This document shows, piece by piece, positions 1-7,463 of a DNA stretch of 47,614 bases; positions within the stretch are counted from its first letter, which is position 1; the number at the start of each line of letters is the position of its first letter. The stretch covers positions 1 to 47,614 of the forward strand of contig JAIRYM010000091.1 in the NCBI GenBank assembly GCA_031267615.1, given 5' to 3'. The position numbers and the translations under genes are program-made. The DNA is from Dysgonamonadaceae bacterium (lineage in GTDB: Bacteria; Bacteroidota; Bacteroidia; Bacteroidales; Azobacteroidaceae). The notes below the pieces were generated by a model. It was not told the origin of the DNA. It worked only from the letters and a program-made list of their open reading frames with translations, and did no database searches.

Positions 1-770
1 CCGAGTTGCCCGAGGCTGACGGTGGCGGTGATGAGGTGGAAGCCGCGGTCGTTAAAGAACCATCCGATGTAGGTGTAGTACATTGCGTAGCCGAGCACGG
101 CGGCGAAGGTGAGGAGGAACCAGGCGAGGCAGTTCCGGTCGCGGAAGAGGGTGAGGGCTTCGAAACCGAGTATTCGGGCGAGGGTGAGCTTTTGTTTTGT
201 GGCTGTGGGTGGGGTGTGGGGGATGGTGAGGGCGTGGAGGGCGGCGAGGAGGGCGACGGCGCTTCCGCAGAGGTAGGTTAGTGAACTGCTGTCGAAGGTT
301 GTGTTTTGAAAGATGTTGAGGGCGATGATGCTGAAGAGTCCGGATGATACCCAGCCGAGGGTTCCGAAGAGGCGTATTCTTGGGAACTGCTGCTGTGATA
401 CGTGTTTGAGGGTTATTGATCCGGTGAGCGCCCAGGTTGGCATGTAGAGCAGCATGATGATGTAGATGAGGATTATGGTGAGTGTGGGGCTGCTGGAGAG
501 TCCGGCGGCGAGCAAGAGGAGGGAGACTGCGAGGTTGGTTGCTGCGAGTACTTTCTGCGCGGGGAGGTACCGGTCTGCGATTGCTCCGACGATGGATGAG
601 GTCATAAAGCCGACTGCCATTGCGGAGAGGGCGATGGCTTTGGTGGCGTCTGGTATTTCGTGCCGGGTGAGGTATGCGGCATATGGGATCCACCATACGG
701 CGACGAGCATGTACTGGAGGAATAGCATTGTGCAGAGCGAGATAATGGTGCGGTTTGATGCTGTTTTCAT
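1..770 (-). CDS. MFS nucleoside:H+ symporter family transporter (NupG/XapB-like), 3' end outside window
   Basis: Inner-membrane permease, probably for nucleosides by proton symport. The ORF track misses it because no stop lies inside the window; reading the minus strand from the ATG at 770 gives about 256 codons of hydrophobic protein starting MKTASNRTIISLC. NupG-type features are visible: an ADRYL segment after TM2, a LLYMPTWALT stretch, a FPRIRLFGTLGW motif and an IPHTPP loop before the central linker. Its ATG overlaps the ksgA stop (ATGA), so translation is probably coupled to ksgA. Codon use is odd: third positions are overwhelmingly C, unlike its neighbours, and the stretch is visibly GC-rich. 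Family call fairly sure, substrate inferred. Confidence 0.8.
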   Translation of the reverse strand, partial: MKTASNRTIISLCTMLFLQYMLVAVWWIPYAAYLTRHEIPDATKAIALSAMAVGFMTSSIVGAIADRYLPAQKVLAATNLAVSLLLLAAGLSSSPTLTIILIYIIMLLYMPTWALTGSITLKHVSQQQFPRIRLFGTLGWVSSGLFSIIALNIFQNTTFDSSSLTYLCGSAVALLAALHALTIPHTPPTATKQKLTLARILGFEALTLFRDRNCLAWFLLTFAAVLGYAMYYTYIGWFFNDRGFHLITATVSLGQL

Positions 771-1543
771 TTTAATATGTTTGTGAGTTCGATGAACTGT
801 TCGACTGAGAGTTGTTCTGGTCGGAGGTTGAAGATTAGGTTTGCGGTGACTTCGGGTTTGAGGGCGATGTGGGCTGAGAGGGAGTTTCTGAGGGTCTTGC
901 GCCGCTGGTTGAAGGCTGTTTTGACTACGGTACGGAAGTGGCTTTCACTGCATCCGAGCGTGGTTCGGCTGTTGCGTTTCATGCGGATCACGGCTGAGCG
1001 AACTTTTGGGGGCGGGTCAAAGGCGTCCGGCTCTACGGTGAAAAGGTATTCGACGTCGTACCATGCCTGGAGGAGGATGGTGATGATTCCGGAGGTTCTT
1101 GTTCCCTGCTTGGATGCTATGCGTTCTGCGACTTCTTTCTGCAACATTCCGGCGCAGAGAGGGATGAGGTCTCTGTGTTCCAGGACTTTGAACAGTATCT
1201 GGCTGGAGATGTTGTACGGGTAGTTTCCTGTTATCATGAATTGCTGTGACGGGAAGAGGCTGGTTAGATCAAGGGTCAGGAAGTCGGCTTCAATTATCCT
1301 GCCTTTTAGCTCGGGATAATGTGAGGCGAGGTATGCGACTGATGTTTTGTCGAGTTCGACGACAGTCAGGTCTTTCTGTGTCTTGATCAGGAATCTGGTC
1401 AGGATGCCTGTTCCTGCGCCTACTTCGAGAGTTGGCAGTCCGGTATCTGATGGCAGTACTGCTGCGATCTTCTCAGCGATTGAGAAGTCTTTCAGGAAAT
1501 GCTGTCCGAGCGACTTCTTCGGCTGTATTCTTCTGTGATACAT
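767..1543 (-). CDS. ksgA: 16S rRNA (adenine1518-N6/adenine1519-N6)-dimethyltransferase
   Basis: SAM-dependent dimethylation of two adjacent adenosines in the 3' hairpin of 16S rRNA, late in 30S assembly. Visible features are the N-terminal KKSLGQHFL signature, the SAM-binding GAGTGILT loop and the catalytic NYPYNIS motif (family NxPYxxS), then a C-terminal helical domain with the FNQRRKTL segment. The track ORF begins nine codons earlier (1570); I prefer the ATG at 1543 because MYHRRIQPKKSLGQ gives the usual N-terminus and length (258 aa), and the -7 promoter box overlaps the longer start. It overlaps the downstream MFS gene by 4 bp (ATGA). Confidence 0.95.
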   Translation of the reverse strand: MYHRRIQPKKSLGQHFLKDFSIAEKIAAVLPSDTGLPTLEVGAGTGILTRFLIKTQKDLTVVELDKTSVAYLASHYPELKGRIIEADFLTLDLTSLFPSQQFMITGNYPYNISSQILFKVLEHRDLIPLCAGMLQKEVAERIASKQGTRTSGIITILLQAWYDVEYLFTVEPDAFDPPPKVRSAVIRMKRNSRTTLGCSESHFRTVVKTAFNQRRKTLRNSLSAHIALKPEVTANLIFNLRPEQLSVEQFIELTNILK

Positions 1544-1567
1544 AATCTTCTTTTTATTAAAACAGCG

Positions 1568-1575
1568 CAAAGGTA
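1568..1575 (-). promoter_or_regulatory. Probable ksgA promoter (-7 box)
   Basis: The minus strand reads TACCTTTG, matching the Bacteroidota -7 consensus TAnnTTTG, about 25 bp upstream of the preferred ksgA ATG. I do not see a clear -33 TTTG at the expected distance. The gap 1544-1878 between ksgA and rpe holds this box and an AT-rich stretch. I see no good promoter match for rpe there and no other gene. Confidence 0.5.
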
Positions 1576-1878
1576 GTTAAAATTCCATGCAGTGTATAGA
1601 AGTTTGGATAGCTGTACAAAATATATGGGGCTTGCTGCAATATAAACAGGCTTTGTGCGTTTCTATAAACAGCGAATAACAGCAGTAATAAATCCGCCTA
1701 TGCACAATACAGTTACATTATCAGAAACCAACAGTGTATTTGTTCTCGACAACATGATGCAGTGTGTTCATCAACCTTCTCAAAGCAGTATCTGTTTTAT
1801 CCGTCAGTTTGCCCGCACCTTCCATGTCGAGCCACTATTGCCTGCGGGCTTGAACAGGATTCATCTGAACTGATTGCC

Positions 1879-2529
1879 ATGCCGATTCTTGTTGCACCAT
1901 CTGTTCTGTCGGCCGACTTCCTGAATCTGGGGAAAGGTATTGAAATGATTAACCGCAGTGAAGCGGATTTGCTTCATCTTGATGTTATGGACGGTGTTTT
2001 CGTACCTAACATATCAATCGGCTTCCCTGCCGTCAGGCAGTTTACCCAAATATCTGCAAAACCTGTTGATGCGCATCTGATGACAGTTGAGCCTCAGAAA
2101 TTCATTACTCAGTTTCGTGACTTCGGCGTCACAAAGCTGACTGTTCATTATGAGGCTTGCACTCATCTGCATCGTACTGTTGCAGAGATCAGAAAGGCAG
2201 GAATGTCTCCCGGTGTGGCGCTCAATCCTCATACTCCTGTCGAACTGCTGATTGATATTATTGAGGATGTTGATATGGTGACCATAATGTCAGTCAATCC
2301 TGGATTCGGCGGGCAAAGATTCATTCCTCATTCGCTTGATAAGGTGCGCCGTCTTAGACAAATCATTCATTCTCGCGGGCTGAACACTCAGATAGAGATT
2401 GACGGCGGCGTAACGCTCGAAAATGCCAGACAGATTGCAGACTCAGGCGCTGATATTCTGGTAGCTGGTAATGCTGTTTTCAGTGCAGAAAACCCGATTG
2501 AAGCAATCAGCATAATAAAAAATCTCTAA
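1879..2529 (+). CDS. rpe: Ribulose-phosphate 3-epimerase
   Basis: Interconverts ribulose-5-phosphate and xylulose-5-phosphate in the pentose phosphate pathway; a cytosolic metal-dependent TIM barrel. Diagnostic features are the N-terminal APSVLSADF, HLDVMDG with metal-binding His/Asp, DAHLMT, SVNPGFGGQ and the IDGGV phosphate-binding end, followed by VAGNAVF. The track ORF is 39 codons longer at its N-terminus, but that extension resembles no part of the family. The ATG at 1879 gives MPILVAPSV and a normal length of 216 aa. It converges on trpB with only 5 bp between the stops. Confidence 0.95.
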   Translation: MPILVAPSVLSADFLNLGKGIEMINRSEADLLHLDVMDGVFVPNISIGFPAVRQFTQISAKPVDAHLMTVEPQKFITQFRDFGVTKLTVHYEACTHLHRTVAEIRKAGMSPGVALNPHTPVELLIDIIEDVDMVTIMSVNPGFGGQRFIPHSLDKVRRLRQIIHSRGLNTQIEIDGGVTLENARQIADSGADILVAGNAVFSAENPIEAISIIKNL

Positions 2530-2534
2530 ACGTT

Positions 2535-3740
2535 CTATTGTATACTCTTCGTGAAGTTTATATACGTTTCCATGTCTTTATCGCCGCGTCCTGACAGGCA
2601 AACGACTGTAACGTCGTCGTGTTTGAACTGTTTTTTGGGAAAGATGCCGAGTGCGTGTGCCGATTCGAGAGCAGGAATGATGCCTTCTATTCTCGTCAGT
2701 TCAAATGCAGCTTCGACAGCTTCTCTGTCATCAACTGCAAGCACTTCCGAGCGTCCGGTTCGGGCGAGATTGGCGTGCATCGGTCCGATTCCGGGATAGT
2801 CAAGCCCTGCCGAGATGGAATATGGCTCTTCTATCTGTCCATCTTCGGTCTGCATCAGCAGAGTGCGTGCGCCATGAATGATTCCGACGGTGCCGAGATG
2901 AATAGTTGCTGCCGAGCGCCCCGAATTGATTCCGTCGCCTGCTGCTTCTGCAAGGATGATTTTTACGCGGGTATCGTTCAGATATTCATAAACAGTGCCG
3001 CCTGCATTGCTTCCTCCACCTACGCAGGCAATAAGATAATCGGGGTAGTTGCGTCCGATTTTTTCCTGCAACTGCCATTTAATTTCTTTGCTGATAATAG
3101 ACTGAAGTCGTGCAACCATATCGGGATACGGGTGCGGTCCGACTGTTGAGCCTATTATGTAATGAGTGTTTGACGGATTGCAGCACCAGTCGCGTATCGC
3201 TTCGTTTGCAGCGTCTTTCAGAGTCATATTTCCGCTTGTAACAGGCACAACTTTTGCGCCCAGCATTTCCATTTTGCGAACATTGAGATTTTGCCGCTCC
3301 ACATCTGTTTTGCCCATATAGACGATACATTCCATATTCATCAAAGCGCAAACAGTGGCAGTCGCCACGCCGTGCTGTCCTGCACCTGTTTCAGCAATGA
3401 TGCGGGTTTTGCCCATTCTTTTTGCAAGCAGAATTTGTCCGATAGCGTTATTGATTTTATGTGAACCCGTATGATTTAAGTCTTCACGTTTGAGATAAAT
3501 GTTGCAGCCGTATTTTTCAGACAGTCTGCCGGCGAGATAAAGCGGCGACGGACGTCCGGCATAATCTTTCAGTAATGCGTGATATTCTTCTTGAAATGTG
3601 GGACTGTCAAGAATTTGCCTGTAATTCTGTTTTAGATTTTCAACGTTTGTATAAAGAATTTCGGGAATATATGCACCGCCAAACTCACCGTAATATCCAT
3701 CTTCTGAAACATTATAGTCTGTTTTATTTTCTTCACTCAT
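2535..3740 (-). CDS. trpB: Tryptophan synthase beta chain
   Basis: PLP enzyme joining indole and serine to make tryptophan. The sequence shows the YGEFGGAY start region, the HTGSHKINNA motif with the PLP-binding lysine, the GAGQHG motif and the GGGSNA phosphate-binding loop near residue 235. At 401 aa it is a normal TrpB1-type chain. No trpA or other trp gene is adjacent; trpF lies about 38 kb away in this window, so the pathway is dispersed. It is preceded by 23 bp from an EEP-phosphatase gene, suggesting it is the last gene of a rhomboid-EEP-trpB transcript. Confidence 0.96.
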   Translation of the reverse strand: MSEENKTDYNVSEDGYYGEFGGAYIPEILYTNVENLKQNYRQILDSPTFQEEYHALLKDYAGRPSPLYLAGRLSEKYGCNIYLKREDLNHTGSHKINNAIGQILLAKRMGKTRIIAETGAGQHGVATATVCALMNMECIVYMGKTDVERQNLNVRKMEMLGAKVVPVTSGNMTLKDAANEAIRDWCCNPSNTHYIIGSTVGPHPYPDMVARLQSIISKEIKWQLQEKIGRNYPDYLIACVGGGSNAGGTVYEYLNDTRVKIILAEAAGDGINSGRSAATIHLGTVGIIHGARTLLMQTEDGQIEEPYSISAGLDYPGIGPMHANLARTGRSEVLAVDDREAVEAAFELTRIEGIIPALESAHALGIFPKKQFKHDDVTVVCLSGRGDKDMETYINFTKSIQ

Positions 3741-3763
3741 AATTTTTATGTTTTATTAAATTG

Positions 3764-4867
3764 TTAATTAAGTTGAAGCCAACACTGCACAGGATAATGG
3801 TCGGAATCTTTCAAATCGCCGACAGTACAGTTGTATGCCTTTATATTATCGCTGTGCAAAATATGGTCGATGCGGAACAAAAACCGGTGACGGTTGAATG
3901 TAATGCCCGTTCCAAAACCCGTTTCCACAAAAGCATCACCAAGATTTTCCTTTATTGTATGCCGAGCGTATGATATTGGTGTATCGTTGAAATCGCCACA
4001 GACAATGAGATAAGGATTTTTATTTTCTTTGACTGCGTCAGCGATAATCTGCGCCTGTTTTGCCCGTGCTTTGAAAGCAGGCGTTAATTTCCGGAACATA
4101 AGATGAGTGAAATTATCAAGTTTTTCTGAGTTTGGATTGTTTGTCAAATCATAATATTCCGTTTTTTCTTCCATCGAAAATCCGTTGGTTTCCAAATGAT
4201 TATTAATAAGCGTCAGTTTTTTGCCGTTTATGTCAAGTTCCACCATAATCGAAGCATTATAACTGCTTTCGTATGGAATTTTTTTAATGCCCGTTATTGG
4301 AAATTTGGAAAAAACAGCAATAGCGTGAGTCGTATTTTTGTTGGAATGACTATATTGTTCGATACAATGATATGGAGTGCTTTTCAGAGCGGCTACAATA
4401 TTGCTTTTTTGCAAATGTTCTGCGCTGGTCTTGTGCGCTGCATACTCTTGAATACATATTATATCAGCATTACTGTCAGCAATATAACGAAGAACAGGAT
4501 TGTACCCTTTACTGTCTTTCTTTATTGCATTAAAATTCATCACATTATATGTCAGCAGTTTGATACAGTTTTCGGGAACTTCTTTTGTTTCTAAATTTAT
4601 TGGGAAATAAGTGCTGATTGCGCCCCAGCAACTGAAAAATACAACTGCATAAACAATAATCATTTTCCATTTTTTGCTGATAATTAACAATACAGCAAAT
4701 GCTATATTAAACAGCAGGATAAAAGGGAAAAACAGTCCGAGATATGAAAACCAGACGCAAAACAGTGGCGAAATCCTGTCGGAAAACGAAGCAACAAATA
4801 AGATAAACAGTGAGAAAAATCCCACTGTTCTTATAATATTCCACCACCACTGTCCATGTTTTTTCAT
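3764..4867 (-). CDS. Endonuclease/exonuclease/phosphatase (EEP) family membrane protein
   Basis: A 367-aa protein with two to three hydrophobic N-terminal segments (about residues 10-90) followed by an EEP-fold domain. The active-site pieces are visible: LTYNVMNF (Mg-binding Asn), CIQEY (Mg-binding Glu), NNHLETN, VCGDFNDTP, and a terminal SDHYPV with the general-base His. The fold includes DNases, phosphoinositide phosphatases and sphingomyelinases, so the substrate cannot be named. The membrane anchor suggests a catalytic domain on the outer face of the inner membrane, but topology is not proven. The start overlaps the rhomboid stop by 4 bp (ATGA), so the two are probably translationally coupled. 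Confidence 0.85.
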   Translation of the reverse strand: MKKHGQWWWNIIRTVGFFSLFILFVASFSDRISPLFCVWFSYLGLFFPFILLFNIAFAVLLIISKKWKMIIVYAVVFFSCWGAISTYFPINLETKEVPENCIKLLTYNVMNFNAIKKDSKGYNPVLRYIADSNADIICIQEYAAHKTSAEHLQKSNIVAALKSTPYHCIEQYSHSNKNTTHAIAVFSKFPITGIKKIPYESSYNASIMVELDINGKKLTLINNHLETNGFSMEEKTEYYDLTNNPNSEKLDNFTHLMFRKLTPAFKARAKQAQIIADAVKENKNPYLIVCGDFNDTPISYARHTIKENLGDAFVETGFGTGITFNRHRFLFRIDHILHSDNIKAYNCTVGDLKDSDHYPVQCWLQLN

Positions 4868-5694
4868 TCTTTTTTGCTTTGCTCAAAAAGTTTGCGTTTT
4901 TCTTCTTCCGTCAGGCTATTGTAGCCTGAATGTTTTATTTTATCAAGAATTGTATCGATTTCTTTGCTTTTTGCGGCTTTGCGAGCATTGTAGTTCCAAT
5001 CGGATTCGAAACCAAAGCCACGCCGGCTGGCATCAATTTTAGGTTTTCTCTTGAAAAATGTCTTAAATCTATTAAATAATTTAGCAAAATAACTATCATG
5101 ATTCCAATAAAGAATCAGCACTATACCAAACAACATACCGCCAAGGTGAGCGTAATGCGCTACATTGTCGCCGCGAAACTGTGAAACGCCAAAGAAAAAC
5201 TCAATCAGTCCGTAGCCGATAACCATATATTTCGCCTTAATCGGAATCGGGATAAACATAAGATAAAGAGGAGTATTAGGGAAAAGCATACCGAAAGCGA
5301 GCAACAGTCCGAAGACAGCGCCCGATGCACCGATAGTCGGGGCATTAACCCCTGTTATATACATTACGAGCAACTGTATTAACCCCGCGCCGACGCCTGT
5401 TACCATATAATAGATAAGATATCGTTTATGGCCCCAATAATTTTCAATTGTCGAACCAAACATAAACAGGGCAAACATATTGAAAAAAAGGTGATTGAAC
5501 TCATAGTGAGTAAACATATACGTTACAATCTGGTATAACTTGAATTGCGGCGACAGAATATGATAAAGCGCAAGATAATTCACGAGCGAACCTATCAGAT
5601 TGCAAGCCGCCCAAATAATAGTATTGATGATTAAGAGATTTCTTGTTACAACAGGAAATGAGCCAAAGAAATTGCTTCGTTGATAATATGACAT
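4864..5694 (-). CDS. Rhomboid family intramembrane serine protease
   Basis: Six or more membrane segments and the full rhomboid signature: HLFFNMFALFMFG in TM2, the nucleophile in GASGAVFG (Ser124), and AHLGGMLFG with the catalytic His183. It cleaves transmembrane substrates within the bilayer; the substrate is unknown. The cytosolic C-terminal tail (about residues 215-276) is charged and lysine-rich and carries no recognised domain. At 276 aa the length is ordinary for Bacteroidota rhomboids. It heads a rhomboid-EEP-trpB operon with a 4-bp overlap to the EEP gene. Confidence 0.93.
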   Translation of the reverse strand: MSYYQRSNFFGSFPVVTRNLLIINTIIWAACNLIGSLVNYLALYHILSPQFKLYQIVTYMFTHYEFNHLFFNMFALFMFGSTIENYWGHKRYLIYYMVTGVGAGLIQLLVMYITGVNAPTIGASGAVFGLLLAFGMLFPNTPLYLMFIPIPIKAKYMVIGYGLIEFFFGVSQFRGDNVAHYAHLGGMLFGIVLILYWNHDSYFAKLFNRFKTFFKRKPKIDASRRGFGFESDWNYNARKAAKSKEIDTILDKIKHSGYNSLTEEEKRKLFEQSKKE

Positions 5695-5719
5695 TGCAAA
5701 ATTTTAATTTTATGAACTA

Positions 5720-5727
5720 CAAAGATA
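5720..5727 (-). promoter_or_regulatory. Probable rhomboid operon promoter (-7 box)
   Basis: The minus strand reads TATCTTTG about 25 bp before the rhomboid ATG. No good -33 TTTG is visible at 19 bp. It lies back to back with the plus-strand promoter at 5738-5768, so the two would compete for polymerase. Confidence 0.5.
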
Positions 5728-5737
5728 ATTTTTTTTT

Positions 5738-5768
5738 TTTGAGATACTATCTTATTTTCATATTTTTG
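5738..5768 (+). promoter_or_regulatory. Consensus Bacteroidota promoter for the small ORF at 5795
   Basis: TTTG at 5738-5741, a 19-bp spacer, then TATTTTTG at 5761-5768: an exact match to the -33 TTTG / -7 TAnnTTTG consensus. Predicted transcription starts near 5775, about 20 nt before the small ORF's ATG. Confidence 0.65.
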
Positions 5769-5794
5769 CAACCCAAAAACTTAAACTCAATAAA

Positions 5795-5965
5795 ATGAAA
5801 ACAACAAATCTTACCCCGTTTTTAATCATACCTCTTTGTACCTGCGCACACATTCAATATGCCGTGCAGCAACAAACCGCCGGTGCAGTCAATGTCCAGA
5901 AACTAATCCGCATTGATACTAAGACCATAACATGGCAACGGCAAACCGGTAACCAAAATGATTGA
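5795..5965 (+). CDS. Small hypothetical protein (56 aa), possible secreted peptide or gene remnant
   Basis: Too short for the ORF track. An ATG at 5795 opens a 56-codon frame, MKTTNLTPFLIIPLCTCAHI..., closed by TGA at 5965. The first 25 residues look like a weak signal sequence (short hydrophobic core, two cysteines); the rest is polar and ends in an NQND tail. No family is recognised. The case for expression is the exact consensus promoter just upstream and a short leader. It could equally be the preserved 5' end of a truncated secreted-protein gene, since Bacteroidota signal peptides often begin MKTT/MKKT. Unsure. Confidence 0.4.
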   Translation: MKTTNLTPFLIIPLCTCAHIQYAVQQQTAGAVNVQKLIRIDTKTITWQRQTGNQND

Positions 5966-6017
5966 TGAGAACGTTGATGTTTATTCGTTTATAATGTGTA
6001 AGTTGGGTATGATATAA

Positions 6018-6185
6018 TTATGCTTCGGTAATTGCTTCCGAAGGGCAAGCGTCCACACATGTTCCGCAGTCAGTGCAAATTTCAGGGTCAATCTTGTAAA
6101 TATCGCCTTCGGAAATAGCTCCTACGGGACATTCGTCAATACATGTTCCACATGCTATACAATCGTCAGTGATTAAATGTGCCAT
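6018..6185 (-). CDS. 2[4Fe-4S] bacterial-type ferredoxin
   Basis: A 55-aa electron carrier, missed by the track because of its length. The minus strand from the ATG at 6185 encodes two CxxCxxCxxxCP clusters: CIACGTCIDECP and CTDCGTCVDACP, each ligating a low-potential [4Fe-4S] centre. The near-symmetrical halves and acidic composition are typical of clostridial-type ferredoxins, which serve pyruvate:ferredoxin oxidoreductase and related anaerobic enzymes. It lies about 50 nt downstream of two tRNA genes on the same strand with no promoter visible in between, so it may share their transcript. Confidence 0.93.
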   Translation of the reverse strand: MAHLITDDCIACGTCIDECPVGAISEGDIYKIDPEICTDCGTCVDACPSEAITEA

Positions 6186-6233
6186 TTTTCTTTTTATTTA
6201 TTATGTTAATAAGTTTTCCTTATATACTTTTCG

Positions 6234-6308
6234 TGAACTCTGCCGGGCTCGAACCGGCGACCTCTGCCCTGTCAAGGCAGCGCTCTGAACCAACTGAGCT
6301 AAGAATTC
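6234..6308 (-). tRNA. tRNA-Val (GAC)
   Basis: The minus strand folds into a complete cloverleaf: acceptor GAATTCT with AGAGTTC (one G-T pair), D stem GCTC/GAGC, anticodon stem CTGCC/GGCAG with loop TTGACAG (anticodon GAC), T stem GCCGG/CCGGC with loop TTCGAGC, and discriminator A. CCA is not encoded. The track ORF 6179-6370 on the other strand is a spurious translation of this tRNA and its neighbour. Confidence 0.9.
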
Positions 6309-6319
6309 CTAAATCGGAG

Positions 6320-6403
6320 TGCCCGGAACAGGACTCGAACCTGCACGCGATTGCTCACACTAGTCCCTGAAACTAGCGCGTCTACCAATTCCGCCATCCG
6401 GGC
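6320..6403 (-). tRNA. tRNA-Leu (CAG)
   Basis: Type II tRNA with a long variable arm. Acceptor GCCCGGA pairs with the 3' TCCGGGC (one G-T pair), anticodon stem CTAGT/ACTAG encloses loop TTCAGGG (anticodon CAG), and the T arm contains GGTTCGAGTCC. CCA is not encoded. It is separated from tRNA-Val by 11 nt. Confidence 0.93.
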
Positions 6404-6422
6404 TACTTTCTTAATTCGGGTG

Positions 6423-6453
6423 CAAAGGTACAAACTTTTATTAAATATGCAAG
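6423..6453 (-). promoter_or_regulatory. Promoter of the tRNA-Leu / tRNA-Val / ferredoxin unit
   Basis: Minus strand: CTTG (6450-6453, one mismatch to TTTG), a 19-bp spacer, then TACCTTTG (6423-6430). It lies about 20 bp upstream of tRNA-Leu, in the gap after the dapA stop. Confidence 0.65.
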
Positions 6454-6469
6454 AATTTCACGGGGAAAA

Positions 6470-7363
6470 TTAAAATTTGGATTGAAAATCGCCTAAAAAA
6501 GTTTTGATCTTTTCTTCGGTAATTTCTTTGACAGGAACAAGCGGAAGCCGCAAAACGTTTTTCAACAAACACATTTGCGACATAAGGAATTTGATGCCGG
6601 AAGGATTGCCATCAACAGAAAGCAGACCGAACAGTTCGCCAAACTGCTGATGAATAGCAAGCGCAGCGCCATAATTATCTTCGAGGGCAAGATGAACCAT
6701 CTGTCCGAATTGTTTTGGGAAAGCGTTGCCGACAACCGATATAACACCCTCAACACCAATGGAAATAAGCGAAAGCGTGATGCTATCATCACCCGAAATA
6801 ACCTGAAATCTCTGTGGTTTGAAGCGAACTATAGTATCGATTTGAGAACTCATTCCCGATGCTTCTTTCACGGCTATTATCTTATTACATTCACGGGCAA
6901 GCCGCAAAGTAGTGTTAGCACACATATTGACGCCTGTCCGTGCAGGTACGTTATATAAAACTATCGGTAGGGATGAGGCTTCCGACAGAGCCTTATAGTG
7001 TTGGAAAAGTCCTTCCTGTGAAGGTTTGTTATAATAGGGCGTAACCGACAGAAGCGCGTCAATACCTGTAAAGTCATCGACTTCGAGGCGTTTTACCAAT
7101 GCTCGCGTATTGTTTCCTCCTAAACCAAGTATGATTGGTATTTTCTTATTAACCTGATTGATAACTGTTTGGGTTATTTCAAACTGCTCCTCGGCACTCA
7201 AAGTAGGAGTTTCGGCAGTTGTACCAAGTACGACAAGATAATCTGTACCTGCCGACAAATGTCTGTCAATCAAATTAGACAGTGCATCGAAGTCTATATC
7301 GCCGTTTGAAGTGAAAGGAGTTACGAGGGCGACGCCCATACCCGATAAATCTATTTGTTCCAT
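6470..7363 (-). CDS. dapA: 4-hydroxy-tetrahydrodipicolinate synthase
   Basis: Condenses pyruvate with aspartate semialdehyde, the first committed step to diaminopimelate and lysine. It is a TIM-barrel class I aldolase. The sequence shows GTTAET near residue 46 (GTTGE in many homologues), the YNVPARTG motif with the proton-shuttling Tyr, and IAVKEASG with the Schiff-base lysine. The track starts 10 codons upstream (7393), but that start would lie in the -7 box. The ATG at 7363 gives MEQIDLSGMGVALVTPF and 297 aa, the usual length. It is probably a single-gene transcript. Confidence 0.95.
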   Translation of the reverse strand: MEQIDLSGMGVALVTPFTSNGDIDFDALSNLIDRHLSAGTDYLVVLGTTAETPTLSAEEQFEITQTVINQVNKKIPIILGLGGNNTRALVKRLEVDDFTGIDALLSVTPYYNKPSQEGLFQHYKALSEASSLPIVLYNVPARTGVNMCANTTLRLARECNKIIAVKEASGMSSQIDTIVRFKPQRFQVISGDDSITLSLISIGVEGVISVVGNAFPKQFGQMVHLALEDNYGAALAIHQQFGELFGLLSVDGNPSGIKFLMSQMCLLKNVLRLPLVPVKEITEEKIKTFLGDFQSKF

Positions 7364-7382
7364 TGTTATATGAAATAGCGTG

Positions 7383-7413
7383 CAAAGGTACAATATTTTT
7401 TTAAAACAGCAAG
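7383..7413 (-). promoter_or_regulatory. dapA promoter
   Basis: Minus strand: CTTG (7410-7413), a 19-bp spacer, TACCTTTG (7383-7390). It has the same spacing and the same CTTG variant as the tRNA-Leu promoter. Its -33 element abuts the terminator hairpin of the upstream SusC/D operon. Confidence 0.65.
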
Positions 7414-7434
7414 GAGGAAACTTACGTTCCCTCC
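7413..7434 (-). terminator. Hairpin at the end of the SusC/SusD operon
   Basis: Minus strand GGAGGGAAC-GTAA-GTTTCCTCC: a 9-bp stem (one G-T pair) closed by a GNRA-type tetraloop, about 30 nt after the operon's last stop. The following T-richness is only moderate (TTGCTGTTTT), so intrinsic termination is likely but not certain. Confidence 0.55.
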
Positions 7435-7463
7435 CTGTCTGTTAATATAAGTAAATTGTAATC

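Noticed and set aside
52-696. Minus-strand 214-aa Pro/Arg/His-rich ORF
   Set aside because: It is a shifted frame of the transporter gene, open only because that gene's codons nearly all end in C. The true frame gives a clean membrane protein.
1762-1878. 39-residue N-terminal extension of rpe
   Set aside because: It resembles no epimerase N-terminus; starting at 1879 gives the exact family start and length.
6179-6370. Plus-strand 63-aa ORF containing NSAGLEPATSALSRQRSEPTELR
   Set aside because: It is the antisense of tRNA-Val and tRNA-Leu; this kind of translation is a known spurious protein.
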